Positions 23,801 through 33,529 of a stretch of DNA of 64,000 nucleotides are shown here, piece by piece; position 1 is the first letter of the stretch; the number at the start of each line of letters is the position of its first letter. Location: assembly GCA_022606135.1 (NCBI GenBank), contig JABYQN010000003.1, positions 2,294,001 to 2,358,000 on the forward strand. Reading direction: 5' to 3'. This stretch comes from Fomes fomentarius. Lineage: Eukaryota > Basidiomycota > Agaricomycetes > Polyporales > Polyporaceae. The translations under genes were made by a program, and so were the position numbers. The notes under the pieces are model-generated. The model had not been told where the DNA came from, searched no databases, and was given only the letters and a program-made list of their open reading frames with translations.

Positions 23801-25095
23801 TGGCGCGGTTTGAGTCTATCCGGTATTTACTCGCGCATGCAGCGCTTGAGGACTGGGACATCGAGTCAATGGATGTCAAGACCGCGTTCCTGAATGGTGA
23901 TCTAGATGAGGAGATTTATATGGAACAGCCGGAAGGCTGGGTCGTTCCTAGGAAGGAAGATCACGTCTGTCTACTCAAAAAGGCTATCTATGGTCTTAAG
24001 CAGGCGTCGCGTCAGTGGAATGCGAAAATCCATCAATCGCTTCTAGATCTGGGATTTACACGGACATATTCTGATGCTGGGATCTACGTATATCGGCGAC
24101 AAGGGGGGGATCACGTCACGATTGTCGTTCTTTATGTCGACGATTTACTTCTGATGGGCGATCAGTCTAGTCACATCAAACAAGTCAAGCGTTCGCTTTC
24201 TAAGCAGTACAAGATGACAGACTTGGGATCTGTACAGCGCTTCCTTGGTCTTCGCATCACTCGTGATCGACCCACTCGTATGATCGACATCGACCAGGAA
24301 GAGTACATCCAGTCTGTTCTCGAGCGCTTTCAGATGGCTGACTGTAAACCCTCACGTACACCCCTTCCTGCTGGTGCTGTCTTGGCAAGTGCCGACGAAC
24401 CAGCTTCCGATCAGTTCAGGCAACGCTACCAGAGTCTCATTGGCAGTCTTTTGTACGCCATGCTCGGAACGCGTCCTGATATCTCCTTCGCTGTCACACG
24501 GTTATCGAAGTACAATGCCAATCCCTCTGAAGCGCACATGAGTTATGCAAAGTATGTCCTGCGTTACCTTCAAGGGACAAAGGCGTATCGCTTGCGCTAC
24601 AAGGGAGCGTCTAATGACGGTCTGATTTCCTATCCGGATTCAGATTGGGCCGAAGACCGTGATGATCGGCATTCTACCTCTGGCTTCGTCTTCTTGATGG
24701 CAGGTGGTGCTATATCGTGGGCTTCGAGGCGTCAGCCTACCATTTCGCTCTCCTCTACTGAGGCGGAATATAAAGCGGCCTCTGATACCTGTCGTCAGTT
24801 GATCTGGCTGAGGACGTTTGGCGATGAACTTGGTGATGACTTGACCAGGCCGACACCCATGTGTTTAGACAACCAGGGTTCGATTTTCCTGTCAGTCAAT
24901 CCAGTAGTCGACCGGCGTACCAAGCACATAGAGATTCGCTACCACTTCATTCGTGAACAAGTGGAGTCTGGCTCTGTCGAGATCTTCTATGTTGCGACTG
25001 CGGATCAGTTGGCTGATTCTCTCACAAAGAACGTGCCTTATTCCATTTTGGCAAAGTTCGTTGATGAGATCGGTCTTGTTTCCGTTGCATCTTGA
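20821..25095 (+). CDS. Copia-2 Gag-Pol polyprotein, intact
   Basis: The frame is 1,424 codons from ATG 20821 and open in frame back to 20275. Domains in order: Gag with an UBN2-like region (about 1-200), CCHC zinc knuckle from C220 (CSHCGSGSHHESNC), aspartic protease with the active Asp at D310 (LMDSGASQH), integrase zinc module from H462 to the CDGC pair near 495, and integrase core D524, D587, E623 with exactly 35 residues between the last two. Then come a Pro-rich linker (about 780-880), RT with YVDD at 1105-1108, and RNase H with SDWAEDRDDRHS and SSTEAEY (1311-1317). All catalytic residues expected for Copia Pol are present and the frame is unbroken. Products would form cytoplasmic virus-like particles and carry out reverse transcription and integration. 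This may be the helper for Copia-3. Confidence 0.97.
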   Translation: MGDIKVDSIPVLSSANQYNDWSAKMKGYFIFMDCWSVVKGATRPTEQAAKDKWDKLDGQARGMMYMRVAPNFHYVLDTQIPVSGGQPRDMTAAESWEALQNKFGKPNSAHVWGLFESLVAEPRMNEQKPLQDQMMRLITRLREISSNGVTLSDNMQALLLMSKIPELYRSMVSALMATTDLDKVTLDDIQSKTLAEESMRKNGQSANKVSQTKPKPKGPCSHCGSGSHHESNCYQKYPEKRPKGKGKGKGKDKDKDKDKGKNKDTSHNHAHVTTESVSSVLVASSSNIAASFYDEAMASNSVNWTAWLMDSGASQHITGDLSEFIEYQPFDTPVLFNTAGQGDSSVIQALGEGTLSGETWLDGQKVAITLNHVYYIPGTIGHIFSTGSIERNGYSLFQGDGRMCIFDKLPDGAVKHGSTIHIKGRKILEVRYNPSSNCYWTIIELHNSKRVHLNVRKFKTWHRRFGHAGKDVLRNLPKHTKGVDAVDPADEEPCDGCAFGKSTRNPFPPSEKRATEVLERVHTDLDGPMRTQAIGGWKYFAGFIDDYSGLARAYFLKHKSDAIQAFKDYKAWAENQTGKKIKSIRSDRGGEYTSDEFSTLLRSHGIEHQKTLPGSPQQNGRAERWNRTITEKALSMLHQAGLSHGFWQLALDAAVHIYNRQPMRRHKWSCPITVWDGTVPDVSYFRVFGCKAFVHVQKAKREGKLDKKAVEMIFVGYESGSKGYRFWNPANRSIVVSRDATFDEESFPARNLPGNRPSTPDDSPFSDDQSDDSSNDDSDLVDPNDAIPFIPPNLFEPPQPDPPADADPAPPAEAPAEPPPPPQRPPTPPPVVPPRPPHKRGRHPPVGANEPSIARDRPRREKAGIPHKDRTDNNVYDDPARADNQIDKDGNLREAETILAFLAAAQYKAGLPQSHKEAMRSPDAGKWREAEKSEFESLMENKTWVLVPRPKGRHVVSNRWVYDIKHDGRYKARLVAKGFTQVWGEDYHETFSPVARFESIRYLLAHAALEDWDIESMDVKTAFLNGDLDEEIYMEQPEGWVVPRKEDHVCLLKKAIYGLKQASRQWNAKIHQSLLDLGFTRTYSDAGIYVYRRQGGDHVTIVVLYVDDLLLMGDQSSHIKQVKRSLSKQYKMTDLGSVQRFLGLRITRDRPTRMIDIDQEEYIQSVLERFQMADCKPSRTPLPAGAVLASADEPASDQFRQRYQSLIGSLLYAMLGTRPDISFAVTRLSKYNANPSEAHMSYAKYVLRYLQGTKAYRLRYKGASNDGLISYPDSDWAEDRDDRHSTSGFVFLMAGGAISWASRRQPTISLSSTEAEYKAASDTCRQLIWLRTFGDELGDDLTRPTPMCLDNQGSIFLSVNPVVDRRTKHIEIRYHFIREQVESGSVEIFYVATADQLADSLTKNVPYSILAKFVDEIGLVSVAS

Positions 25096-25106
25096 ACGAG
25101 TGGGAG

Positions 25107-25661
25107 TGTTGAACTTCCGGACTACCGGCTGTGCTCGGACCGGAGTTGTGTACACTTGTTTATGGTCATATGATTAGATAGGCTGTGTTCCTACTTACCA
25201 TTTATGGTTTTCTTTGTTCTCCTACTGTACTTTCCCATGACCATATGGTTACTGTGCATTCCTGTGCATACCAGTGCGTTCTACACTGCACCGGACTCTT
25301 CTAGACCTTATGTCTGACTCATGCTATGACTGTATCTGACTCATACGCCGATACGGACTCTGACTCATTGTCTTATGGCTACATGTGACTGCTTTATCTG
25401 CTGACTCATGGACTCATCCCTCATGTATATAAGCAGTCCCTTCCTTCGCCTCTGCTCTTCAGTCGTTCGCTCACTGACTGAAGAGTAAGTCCTTTACATA
25501 CATATGCTCTACTACTTCTTACTGACTTAGTACTTGTAGTCCCTCTCTGTTGTGACTTACAGGTACTTCACTATGCAATATAGTTGTTCGCTCACTGACT
25601 GAAGATCCCTCTCTGTTGTGACTTACAGTCGCTCCTCGCCTTACAGGTTCAGAGTTCATCA
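25107..25661 (+). repeat. Copia-2 3' LTR
   Basis: 555 bp, preceded by the polypurine run GAGTGGGAG and followed by the target-site copy TGCGG. It is identical to the 5' LTR except for one base that I could find. Confidence 0.95.
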
Positions 25662-25666
25662 TGCGG

Positions 25667-26469
25667 TTGTGGATGGCGGTGGTGTTGGGGGTGGGGAGGG
25701 ATCTCCTGCTGCGACGATAGTAGTAACTTGCTTATTGGCTTCCTCGACCGATCGCAGGTTGAGTCGCTCCAGAGGGGGCAACGAAGATGGTGACAGGGAC
25801 GGGGTAGATTCTGGCGTGTCCGCTTCGTCGTCGCCATGCTTTGGAGAAGGGCCCCATGCCGCTTCCCTGTCGGCATGGGTTTGGAGAAGGACCCCATGGG
25901 TCCCATGAGACCGGCGACCAGGATGGTGGCTCTGGGGTGTTTCCTTGGTGGTCTTGGAAACGCTCTGGGAAATTGAGAATCCATCCATGGTTCTGCGTGA
26001 CATGCTGGTTGCGGAGGGGCATGAGGTCTGCAAGAGCCCGGGCAACAACCGGTGTCGCCAAGGTATCGATGACTTGTTCCGTGGCCTGAATTGTCGCCTG
26101 ATAGGCTTCGTTGAGAGCCTGCATCGCTACCGTCTTCTCCTTCTTGGGGGCCCCCAGCCTGGGGACGTATCTCTTGAGGACCCCATAAGAAGGTGCCGCC
26201 CGAGCAAGGGCCCGGTATGCTCCAGCCGAAGCTACGGCATGAGGGATGTGACGGAGGTGAGCCTCAACGTGCCCCACAAGGTCCTTATGGAGGAGGACCC
26301 ATCCGATATGGTCGGACAGGCTTCCATCAGGGTTGGTGGAGATGGTATGGCGTGGGAGATGGGAATAATGGACAGGGCAACGCTCCAGAATGAAACGAGG
26401 GGCTTTAGGAACATTGTGAATGTTGGAATAGTTACGGCGAGAGTGGGTGCGAGTGTGGAAAGAAGACAT
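25667..26469 (-). pseudogene. Gypsy-1L ORF3, N-terminal part
   Basis: The frame starts at ATG 26469, 63 bases after the chromodomain stop, as in Gypsy-1R. It encodes a basic N-terminus followed by an Ala-rich helical stretch and a Pro-rich linker. Relative to Gypsy-1R it has one extra C in AAACCCATGCC (about 25,880), which shifts the frame. It continues across Copia-2 at 19213. Confidence 0.65.
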
Positions 26470-26532
26470 GGTTGAGAAGGTTCTGGTGGGCTGTGGTGGT
26501 TACTGTGAGCGCTGGGGAATGAGTTGGTGTGT

Positions 26533-26944
26533 TCACGTCAACTTGTGCCTCTTTTTATATGCTTTGAGCACTGTCTGCGCATGTTTGAGGTTCTTCTCCG
26601 ATTCCCATGAATTTTCAGCTGCCGGCCACCCTTTCCATGCTATGAGATATTGTTTCTTTTTTCGTCTGACTTGATGATTCAGAATTGCTTCGACTTCCCA
26701 TTCTTCATTCCCTTCTGTGTCGTCTGGTGATGGGTCAGGTGGTGGTCGGGTATAATCCAGTCCATGTTCCTTAGTAGTCGTATATGGAGTCAGAAGCCCT
26801 GCATGAAACACCAGATGCATTTTCCATGTCTTTGGAAGTTTCAGTTCGAATGTGACTGGTCCTAAGACCTTGGTGATTACAAATGGTCCTACCCGTTTTG
26901 GTGTCAGTTTCCGGGATGGATATGGAAGTTTTAAGTTCTTTGTG
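26533..26944 (-). pseudogene. Gypsy-1L integrase C-terminus with chromodomain
   Basis: After the LINE the pol frame resumes at VLLDTKNLKLP, followed by a GPF-like region (KRVGPFVITKV) and a chromodomain (EEWEVEAILNHQ, YLIAWKGWP, NSWE). The chromodomain places Gypsy-1 among the chromoviruses, whose integrases can read histone marks. This segment is cut off from the rest of pol by the LINE. Confidence 0.9.
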
Positions 26945-27224
26945 TCTAGAAGCACTTTTTTTTTTTTTTGGGATCCTTGTTTATTGCCCGGGAGGGCCGA
27001 GCCCTATGGTAGGCAATACACCACATGTAGCTACTTCGTGCACAACGACTCTGGAGGGGGGTCTCTATACGTAGGTAGGGGATGGTGAGGGAAAACCGCG
27101 GCATGGCGGAGCCATTATTTTGTGATATAATGTAAGTAGATGGCGATAAGATGAGAGAGAGCGAGACCGAGAAAAAGCGGGACCGAGTCGGGAATGAACA
27201 AGACTGATGCACGACGTAGATCGC

Positions 27225-27795
27225 CTAACGTGTACTATTGCGAGAGGCGGAAGATGTGGCGGGTCTGTGCAGCAGCTGAGAGCCGTTGAAACTCAAGGGT
27301 TCAATTTGGGACACCGCAGCGACGGGTTGCGCGTGGACACCCCGCCGCCTAGTGCGGGCCTTCCTACCCCCCCAAGCGGGTCGACTGACCACACAGACCA
27401 GTGCCAAGTGTGTGTCCTGGCGGCGTGCTCCAGGCGAGAGTCTTGCACCCGCGAGCGCTTGATGCCGTGACCCCAAAATCCCTCGGGTGCAAGGCTGCCA
27501 GTTCTGCATCTTGGTCTGCGAGACCCTGGGCCTGCATCTTGGTCGCTCGACATAGTGCCGGCATGTTGGTTGCGCGGCGGTGTGCACCCATCTTGGCTGC
27601 GAGCTGTGCAACCCGCCTCTTGATCGCGGGCCGGTTGAGCTGCATCTTGGTCATGGGTTGGTCGGGGACTAGATCCACCCTGGCCCATTGCGGCACAGCG
27701 CGTTCTGTATCCAAAAAGCTGAGGGAGCGAGAAGAGTGATCAGCATGGGTATGAAACAGTGAGGTAGGTGGGACAGAGTGCAGGGGTCATCCCGG
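27225..27795 (-). repeat. LINE 3' UTR with imperfect GACCAAGATGCA repeats
   Basis: Downstream of ORF2 the minus strand has several degenerate copies of a unit containing ACCAAGATGCA (clearest around 27,505-27,660). The open frames across it are by-products of the repeat. No function is assigned. Confidence 0.4.
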
Positions 27796-30700
27796 TCAGT
27801 CGTCCACCGGGATGTCCGAGAGGGCGCCAATGACATGGCGGAATCGACCGGTGGCGTTGATATATGCGAACAGGGAGGGGAAGGCGTCATCCGAGTTGAG
27901 GAGATTGCGTAGGGTGCGACCGGAGAAGCCCAAAGGGCGGAAGTGCACTGCATGATGCCAAACATAAGTCGGGCAGGCGAAAAGATAGTGTGCCACCGTC
28001 TCTGCGCCCTCAAAGCAAGTGGGGCACGTGTTGCTAAGGGTCTTCCCGATGCGTTCCAGGTAGGTCTCCAGTGGGATGTGGCCAGTGCGGAGCTGTAGAA
28101 GGAGGTTAGCGTGACGACGAGACAGGTGCGATATCTTCTCAGCGTATTTCCGGGACGGCAGGTTGCTGTCGATCTCCGCCATCCGCCTGCCGCGCCTGGA
28201 GTCCTGCCAGCGCACAGCGGCGCGACGCGTTAGCTCCGTTGCGTAGTTCTGCCTTGCTCGTGAGACACTGAGGGGAAGAGGACGTCAGAGCTCCTTGGGG
28301 AGGTGTGCCAGTCGGGAGGTCCGTCCAGCCGCGGCTAGTTTGGCTGCCTCGTCGGCCTCCTCGTTGCCTGCAATGTCTGCGTGTCCCGGCACCCAGCGCA
28401 GTGTCAGCCTGATGCCTGGGTGTGCTTTCTTGACCAGGTCAACATATCTATGGAAGATGTCAGTGAGGTAGCGGCCAGGTGCCGATGAGTGAAGCGTGGT
28501 GGCCTGGATCGCGGCCATGTTGTCCAGGGCGATGGAGGCCTTGCGGATGCGCTGGCGAACCGTGAGTAGCAACTGCAGCCCGAGTATCGTGGCTACAATC
28601 TCTGCTTCATAGACCGTGTGCCGCTGTGATGGACCAAGGTGATGATGGAGCGTCTTTGGGCGCTGGCGACCCGGTGTGTAGAGTATGGCCGCCGCGCCAA
28701 CTCCTCCCTCGAAGTCTGAGCCATCGGTGTAGACCCGGTAAGCACCGCCTCTGGCCCAGCGCTCGTCGTCATCTGCTGCTGCGTCTCGATCCTCAATGAT
28801 GTGTACCCGGTGTCGCGGTTTCCATTGAGGGTGGCGCCGGGCAGGCAGGATGCGCTCTGTGTGCCTGTAGTCTAAGAACGGGTGGTAAGCGTCTAGCAGC
28901 TCATGTAAGGAGGAGCGGTGGGATTGAACCAGCCGCGGGCCTGCGCGCTGCACATGCACCGCTAGCGGATGCCCGCTCGGGAGGGCGCACAGCCTGACGG
29001 CAGCCCTCTGACAGTGCTTGTCTACTAGAAGGTCAAATGGCAGGATATCTGCATGCGCCTCGAGGATGTCCGTCGCCGTAGAGCGGAGCGCTCCCGTCAT
29101 TACCAGCAGGGCCTGCCGCTGCACCATCGCCAGGCGACGTATGCTGCCCACGGACCCATGTTGACGCTTGTGGCCAGCGAGCTTGCGCACCGGGGTGAGG
29201 AAGGTGTCCGCCGCGTACAGCATGCTAGGGACCGCCACGGTAAGGTAAAGCCGGCGGACAACCGCCAACGTGAGGCCGTTCCTGGTCGTCGCGAGCCGGC
29301 GTATGTGTGCCACCCATTTGTTGCCTTTGGCGTAGGCCAGAGCGACGTGCTGCTTGAAGCGGAGTTGCTGGTCAATGAGCAGTCCTAAAAAGCGATGGTG
29401 ATCAGTGGGGGAGACCACCGTGCCATTGGACAGGTGCAGGGCTGGCCCGAGGTCCGGCATCCGCGCTCTACAGTTGAGGAGCCCAAATTTGTCCAGGGAG
29501 AATGCCGAGTTGTGCGCCTCGGACCACTCGAAGGCCCCTCCGGCTCACTCCATGAACTGTCGAATCTTGACATGGCAGGCTGTGAATGTCTTGGCCGTGA
29601 TCACCAGGGCCACGTCGTCCATGGAACCAACTGCCGTCTCCCCGTTCGCCCTGTCCGCGCTGTCAATTAGGTCAGAGTTGTAGAAGGCATACAGGATGAC
29701 CGAGAGCGGGCAGCCCTGGTCGATGCCGCTGAGGATCTCAAAAATGTCTGAGACGTAGTCATCAAACCTGAGCTGCGTGCGGCGGTGCTGTAGCTTGATG
29801 CGGAGCCAGTCGATATACTCCACCGGGACCCCACGCATGCGCAGGTTGTGAAAGAGGCGCTCGGGTGAGGCGGCCGGGAAGGCAGACTTGATGTCGAGAA
29901 AGACAACGGAGGCAACATGATGCTTGCGCCAGGCATCCTTGATCGTCTTCGTGACCAGGTGGATGGAGTTGGTAGTGGTCCGGCCTGCTCTGCCTCCAAA
30001 CTGATAGTTCGCTAAAAGGGACCGCTTTTCAGCCTCATACACGAGTACGTCTGCCACACACCGTGATAGGATCTTCGACATGCAGTTTAGCAGCGCTATG
30101 GGACGCCATGTCTTTGCAACAGTGTAGTCCATTTTTCCTGGTTTCTGCAGCACAATGGTGTCAGAGAGCTTCCAAACGTCAGGGTAATACTTGAGCGTGA
30201 ACGTAGCCCTGAACAGCGTGCCCAGCACCGGCGTAAGTGTGTCCACACAGTGCTTGTAGACCTCGTTCGGGACAGAGTCCGGCCCCGGCGCCTTGAAAGA
30301 ACGCAGCTTCTTGATGGCAACGCGCACTTGGTCGTTCGTTACCGGACAGAAGGTGAATTTGGCAGGCAGATAGGGGCCCTGCGGAATTGGTGCGGTGCTG
30401 GGCGGCAGGAAGAACGTCTTGTAAAACTCCTGGCCCTTGTCGTCATTGGAGGTGAGGACCCGCGGTTGCCCTGCGTCATCGGCTGTGTTGATCGGGGGGA
30501 TGCGCGCGCTCCCGCCATCTGTCGCTCCACACTTGAGAAACCTGTTAGCATCCCAGATGGACCGGCTGTCGACCGAGTCAATCCAGGCTTTCCAGTAATC
30601 GTTCTTGGCTGCGCGGATGGCATCAGCATAGCGGTTGCGAAAACGTCTGTACTCAGCGTGCACCGGGTGCTGTCTCTCCGCCCGGCGCCGGTAAGACCTC

Positions 30701-31710
30701 TGGCCCAATTTCTCCTTCTGCCGTCGCATCTTCGTCAGGTCTTTGGACCACCATCACTTGGCATACGGCGTGTCAGCGACCAGCGGGACGTGCTCCTCGA
30801 TCGTGGCCTGAATGTCAGTCATCAGCGCGTCCAGCACTGCGTCGAAGCCCTCCTTAGTGGTGATAACATCTGGGACGATTTGCGCAGCCCTGCGCGCTGC
30901 AAGCGCCTCGGCGAACTCCCCCCAGTCGACCCCTCTGAAGTCGCGGCGAGGGCGCGGCGGAGCTGCCTCCATAGGGACACCAAGTATCGTCTGGATGGGG
31001 AAGTGGTCAGTCCGTACCGGCCGATTCTCAGGGAGAACCGCGCAGGAACGCAGCCGCTCCAGGAGGCCTTCGGTGCAGAAAACGTTGTCGGGTCGAGTGG
31101 TATTCTTCGTGCGTGAGGCTTCGAGCGTGGGGATGCCCTCGGGCAGGGCCATCTCCAGACCAAATTCTGTCAAACAGCGAATCAGTACCTCGGCGCAGTC
31201 TAAATTATGTCGGGTAAAAAGATGGTCGTTGCTTGGGCTGTCCCAGCGGGGATGGTGTCTGTTGAAGTCACCCAACCAGACGAGTTGATGTTCGCCCTCC
31301 TCCATGTATAGCCGTCGGACTGCTCGTGCCGCTGCGTGTATCGCCGTGTCGAAGTCCCCATCTACATAAAGGTTGAAGACGTGGATGGTGGCGTGCGAGG
31401 TCTTGATTGAGATGGCGGTAACATCCGGGTGCGGGATTGCCACCGGCGACCACGCGTTTGTCGAGATGTTCTTGCTGACTAGCATAACCGAGCGAGCGCG
31501 ACCCGCCGTGTCGGGGTCCCGTACGGTTGGGTACTGCACCCGCCAGTGGGGTGTGCTTCGTGTAAGGTGGCGACTGTCAATGTAAGGCTCCTGTAATGCA
31601 ATGATGTCAATATCAGTGGCGTGGACCCCACTTAGGAGATCCTGTTGCGCCGAATTCGACTTGTTGAGATTTTGCTGCCAGATTCTGATGGTTTCGATTG
31701 TGGCGGTCAT
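27796..31710 (-). pseudogene. LINE ORF2: endonuclease, reverse transcriptase, RNase H
   Basis: One frame of 1,305 codons carries three in-frame TGAs at 30754-30756, 29545-29547 and 28285-28287. An APE-type endonuclease opens the protein (QNLNKSN, QEPY, GDFNRHHP, TDHFPIQ). The RT follows, with KAPGPD, FLDIKSAF, QGCPLS and a GSMDDVAL active-site box. RNase H (YTDGSDFEGG, ALDNMAAI, VPGHADIAGNEEAD) and a C-terminal CPTC...H...C motif complete it. This order is that of the Tad clade. In each case the surrounding protein favours Arg at the TGA (AK-R-WW, FME-R-AGGA, KEL-R-RPLP). ORF2 starts in an ATGA overlap with the stop of ORF1. Confidence 0.92.
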
Positions 31711-33379
31711 TGGTGGGTGGCATGGGTGGCAGCTGGACCTTGCTGGCTGCTAAAGAAACGATCCAGGCGGGACTGTTCCGGTCCCTGCTGTGCGGCCTCC
31801 AGTCCATCGAGTCGGTGTTGTATCTGCGACCAGACGGTGGGCGGCGGTGGCGCGTGCGCGAGCTCTTGTTCTTCCTCCACCCAGGTCTCAGGGTTGTTCG
31901 TCACGAAGAACCTGAACCCACTGTCAGCGCGGCGAGAAACATGTGCACGCACCTTGGCGCGGAAAGCGGGGCAGGTACGATCCCATGCGGCGTGGCCCGA
32001 CACCGCACAGCACGCGCAGCCATACATTCCTGGGTCCCGAACGTCGCACTGGGAAGTGGGATGCTGGCCTGCACAGGTCGCGCAGGTGTCGTGTTGGGCT
32101 GGGCACTCCCTGGCGAAGTGTCCATCGTAGCTTTGGCATTTCGCGCAACGCTTGGGCTCAACGAGTTCCCTCCTGACGATTATCTTGCGACCTAAGATAG
32201 TCAGTCCCCTGAGCGCGCGGTTGGCCTGCTCGACCCCTGAGATAGTCAGCATGAGGTACGCCGTCCGTTGTCCGGGATGGCGCCGCTCAATGGGCTTGAT
32301 CCACTCGGCCTTGACTACGGCCCCTTTCTCCAACCCATGTGCCTCCTCCATCGCCCGAAGTCCGGCAGCGCTGTTGGGCTCGAAGCTGACCGGGACTCCC
32401 TCTGCCACCAGCTTGTAAAGGCGCTCGACTATGCGGGCCTCCATCCCCATCTTGCGGGAGAAGGCCGTCGCCACGTGTGGCCGCAGGAACCAGCACGCCG
32501 CTGCAGCGTTTGAGAGGGTGTAGACGACATCGCTGTGAGCCTGTATCTTCGCTTCTTCCAGAGTCGTGTTCGCGGGGGGGTGAGGCCATCTCGTTCCATG
32601 AGGTCAAGTGCGCGGCGAGCCCTCTCGAGGGCCTCCCTGTTCGAGAGCAGCTTGCCCTCCGGGTCCTTTAGAGCCGCTCCTCGTACCAGTAGTTGCCGTT
32701 GTAGTAGCTCAGCCAGGCTTACCGCCCTGCGTGTCTTCACCGGAGCTGTCTCGATGGTCAGTGGAGAGGCAGTCGTTGCAGACGTACCAGGCGCCTGTGT
32801 CCCCTCAGCTGACCTCCCTGGGTCCCGCCAGAGCTCCTCCAACTTGCTCTCTAAACCCTCTGCCTTCGTGCAGGCGTTCTCTAGCCGCTCTACCCAGCCG
32901 TCCACCTTCTTCCTAACCTGCTCCAGCGCTTCCGTCGCCCCCTCCAGCTTGTCTTCCATTTGCGAGGTGTGGTGGTCGAGGCGCAGCTGTATCTGGGTTT
33001 CCACGTGCTCTGCGACCGTCGTTGCCACCGCGTCTTGTGAGTGTTGGGCGAAGACCGCCTGGGAGAGTAGAGCGAAGGCGATCAGACCCTTGCGAGCTAG
33101 ATCCTGGGCTGGCGAAGCGAAGGCGAAGTGCAGGAGGCCGGTGGAGAGGGAGGCTTCCGAGATCGCCTTGTCGCCTTGCGGGATTAACTGGTAGCGGTGT
33201 AGGAAAGAGATAGCCGTGTCTAGATCTGGGAACAGTTTCTCGGCCTCGGAGAACAGTTTCTGCTGCTTGGAAGGCGCCGCTGCCCGACGTGGTGCTGAGC
33301 TGGCACTGGCGCCTAAAGAAGTCGCCGCGGTCGTGCTTCCTTTTCCCAAGCCTGTCAATGCTGAGCGGTTCGCCGACAT
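31707..33379 (-). pseudogene. LINE ORF1 Gag-like nucleic-acid-binding protein, frameshifted
   Basis: The frame opens at ATG 33379 (MSANRSALTGLGKG) with a coiled-coil-like middle, shifts at a seven-C run near 32,575, and continues to 31707 with CCHC-type knuckles (CAKCQSYDGHFARECP and a second set). The total would be about 557 residues. ORF1 of Tad-like LINEs coats the RNA and forms the RNP. The single-base shift lies in a homopolymer and may be a sequencing or assembly artefact. Confidence 0.85.
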
Positions 33380-33529
33380 GATGTAAGGACACCCTCGGGG
33401 AGCTTGTTGAGATATGTAAGTATGCTAGAGCCACCAGAGAGCGATTTCGCCACATGCAAAGAGCCTCCCCTAGTGGGCCTGAGCGTGGGAAAAAACGAGG
33501 TCGTGGTGGTAGTAAGCCAAGAGGGGTCC

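Larger units (their letters stand above)
19214..25661 (+). mobile_element. Copia-2: complete Ty1/Copia LTR retrotransposon
   Basis: LTRs are 19214-19768 and 25107-25661, 555 bp each; I find one difference between them (G or A in the CCTGTGC[G/A]TACC run). The element is flanked by TGCGG at 19209-19213 and 25662-25666, a 5-bp target-site duplication. The PBS, conserved leader, long open polyprotein and polypurine run GAGTGGGAG are all in place. It inserted into ORF3 of Gypsy-1L. Near-identical LTRs and an unbroken frame mark a very recent insertion that may be competent. Confidence 0.97.
26958..33529 (-). mobile_element. Tad-like LINE, full length, decayed
   Basis: The element is 6,572 bp on the minus strand, flanked by the 13-bp target-site duplication AAGTGCTTCTAGA (as read on the minus strand) at 33530-33542 and 26945-26957. 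It ends in AATAAA and an A run of about 12 (26958-26969). ORF1 and ORF2 are both present, so the insertion was full length. It lies in the integrase region of Gypsy-1 pol. Three TGAs and a C-run frameshift disable it. Confidence 0.95.

Noticed and set aside
26958..26969. T run as a Pol III terminator
   Set aside because: It is the reverse of the LINE poly-A tail, preceded by AATAAA and flanked by the target-site duplication.
28285..30756. TGA codons read as recoded (for example Trp or Sec) in the LINE and Gypsy elements
   Set aside because: ERG7 and Copia-2 end at TGA, positions favour former Arg codons, and the host oxygenase has the same change. Mutation is simpler than recoding.
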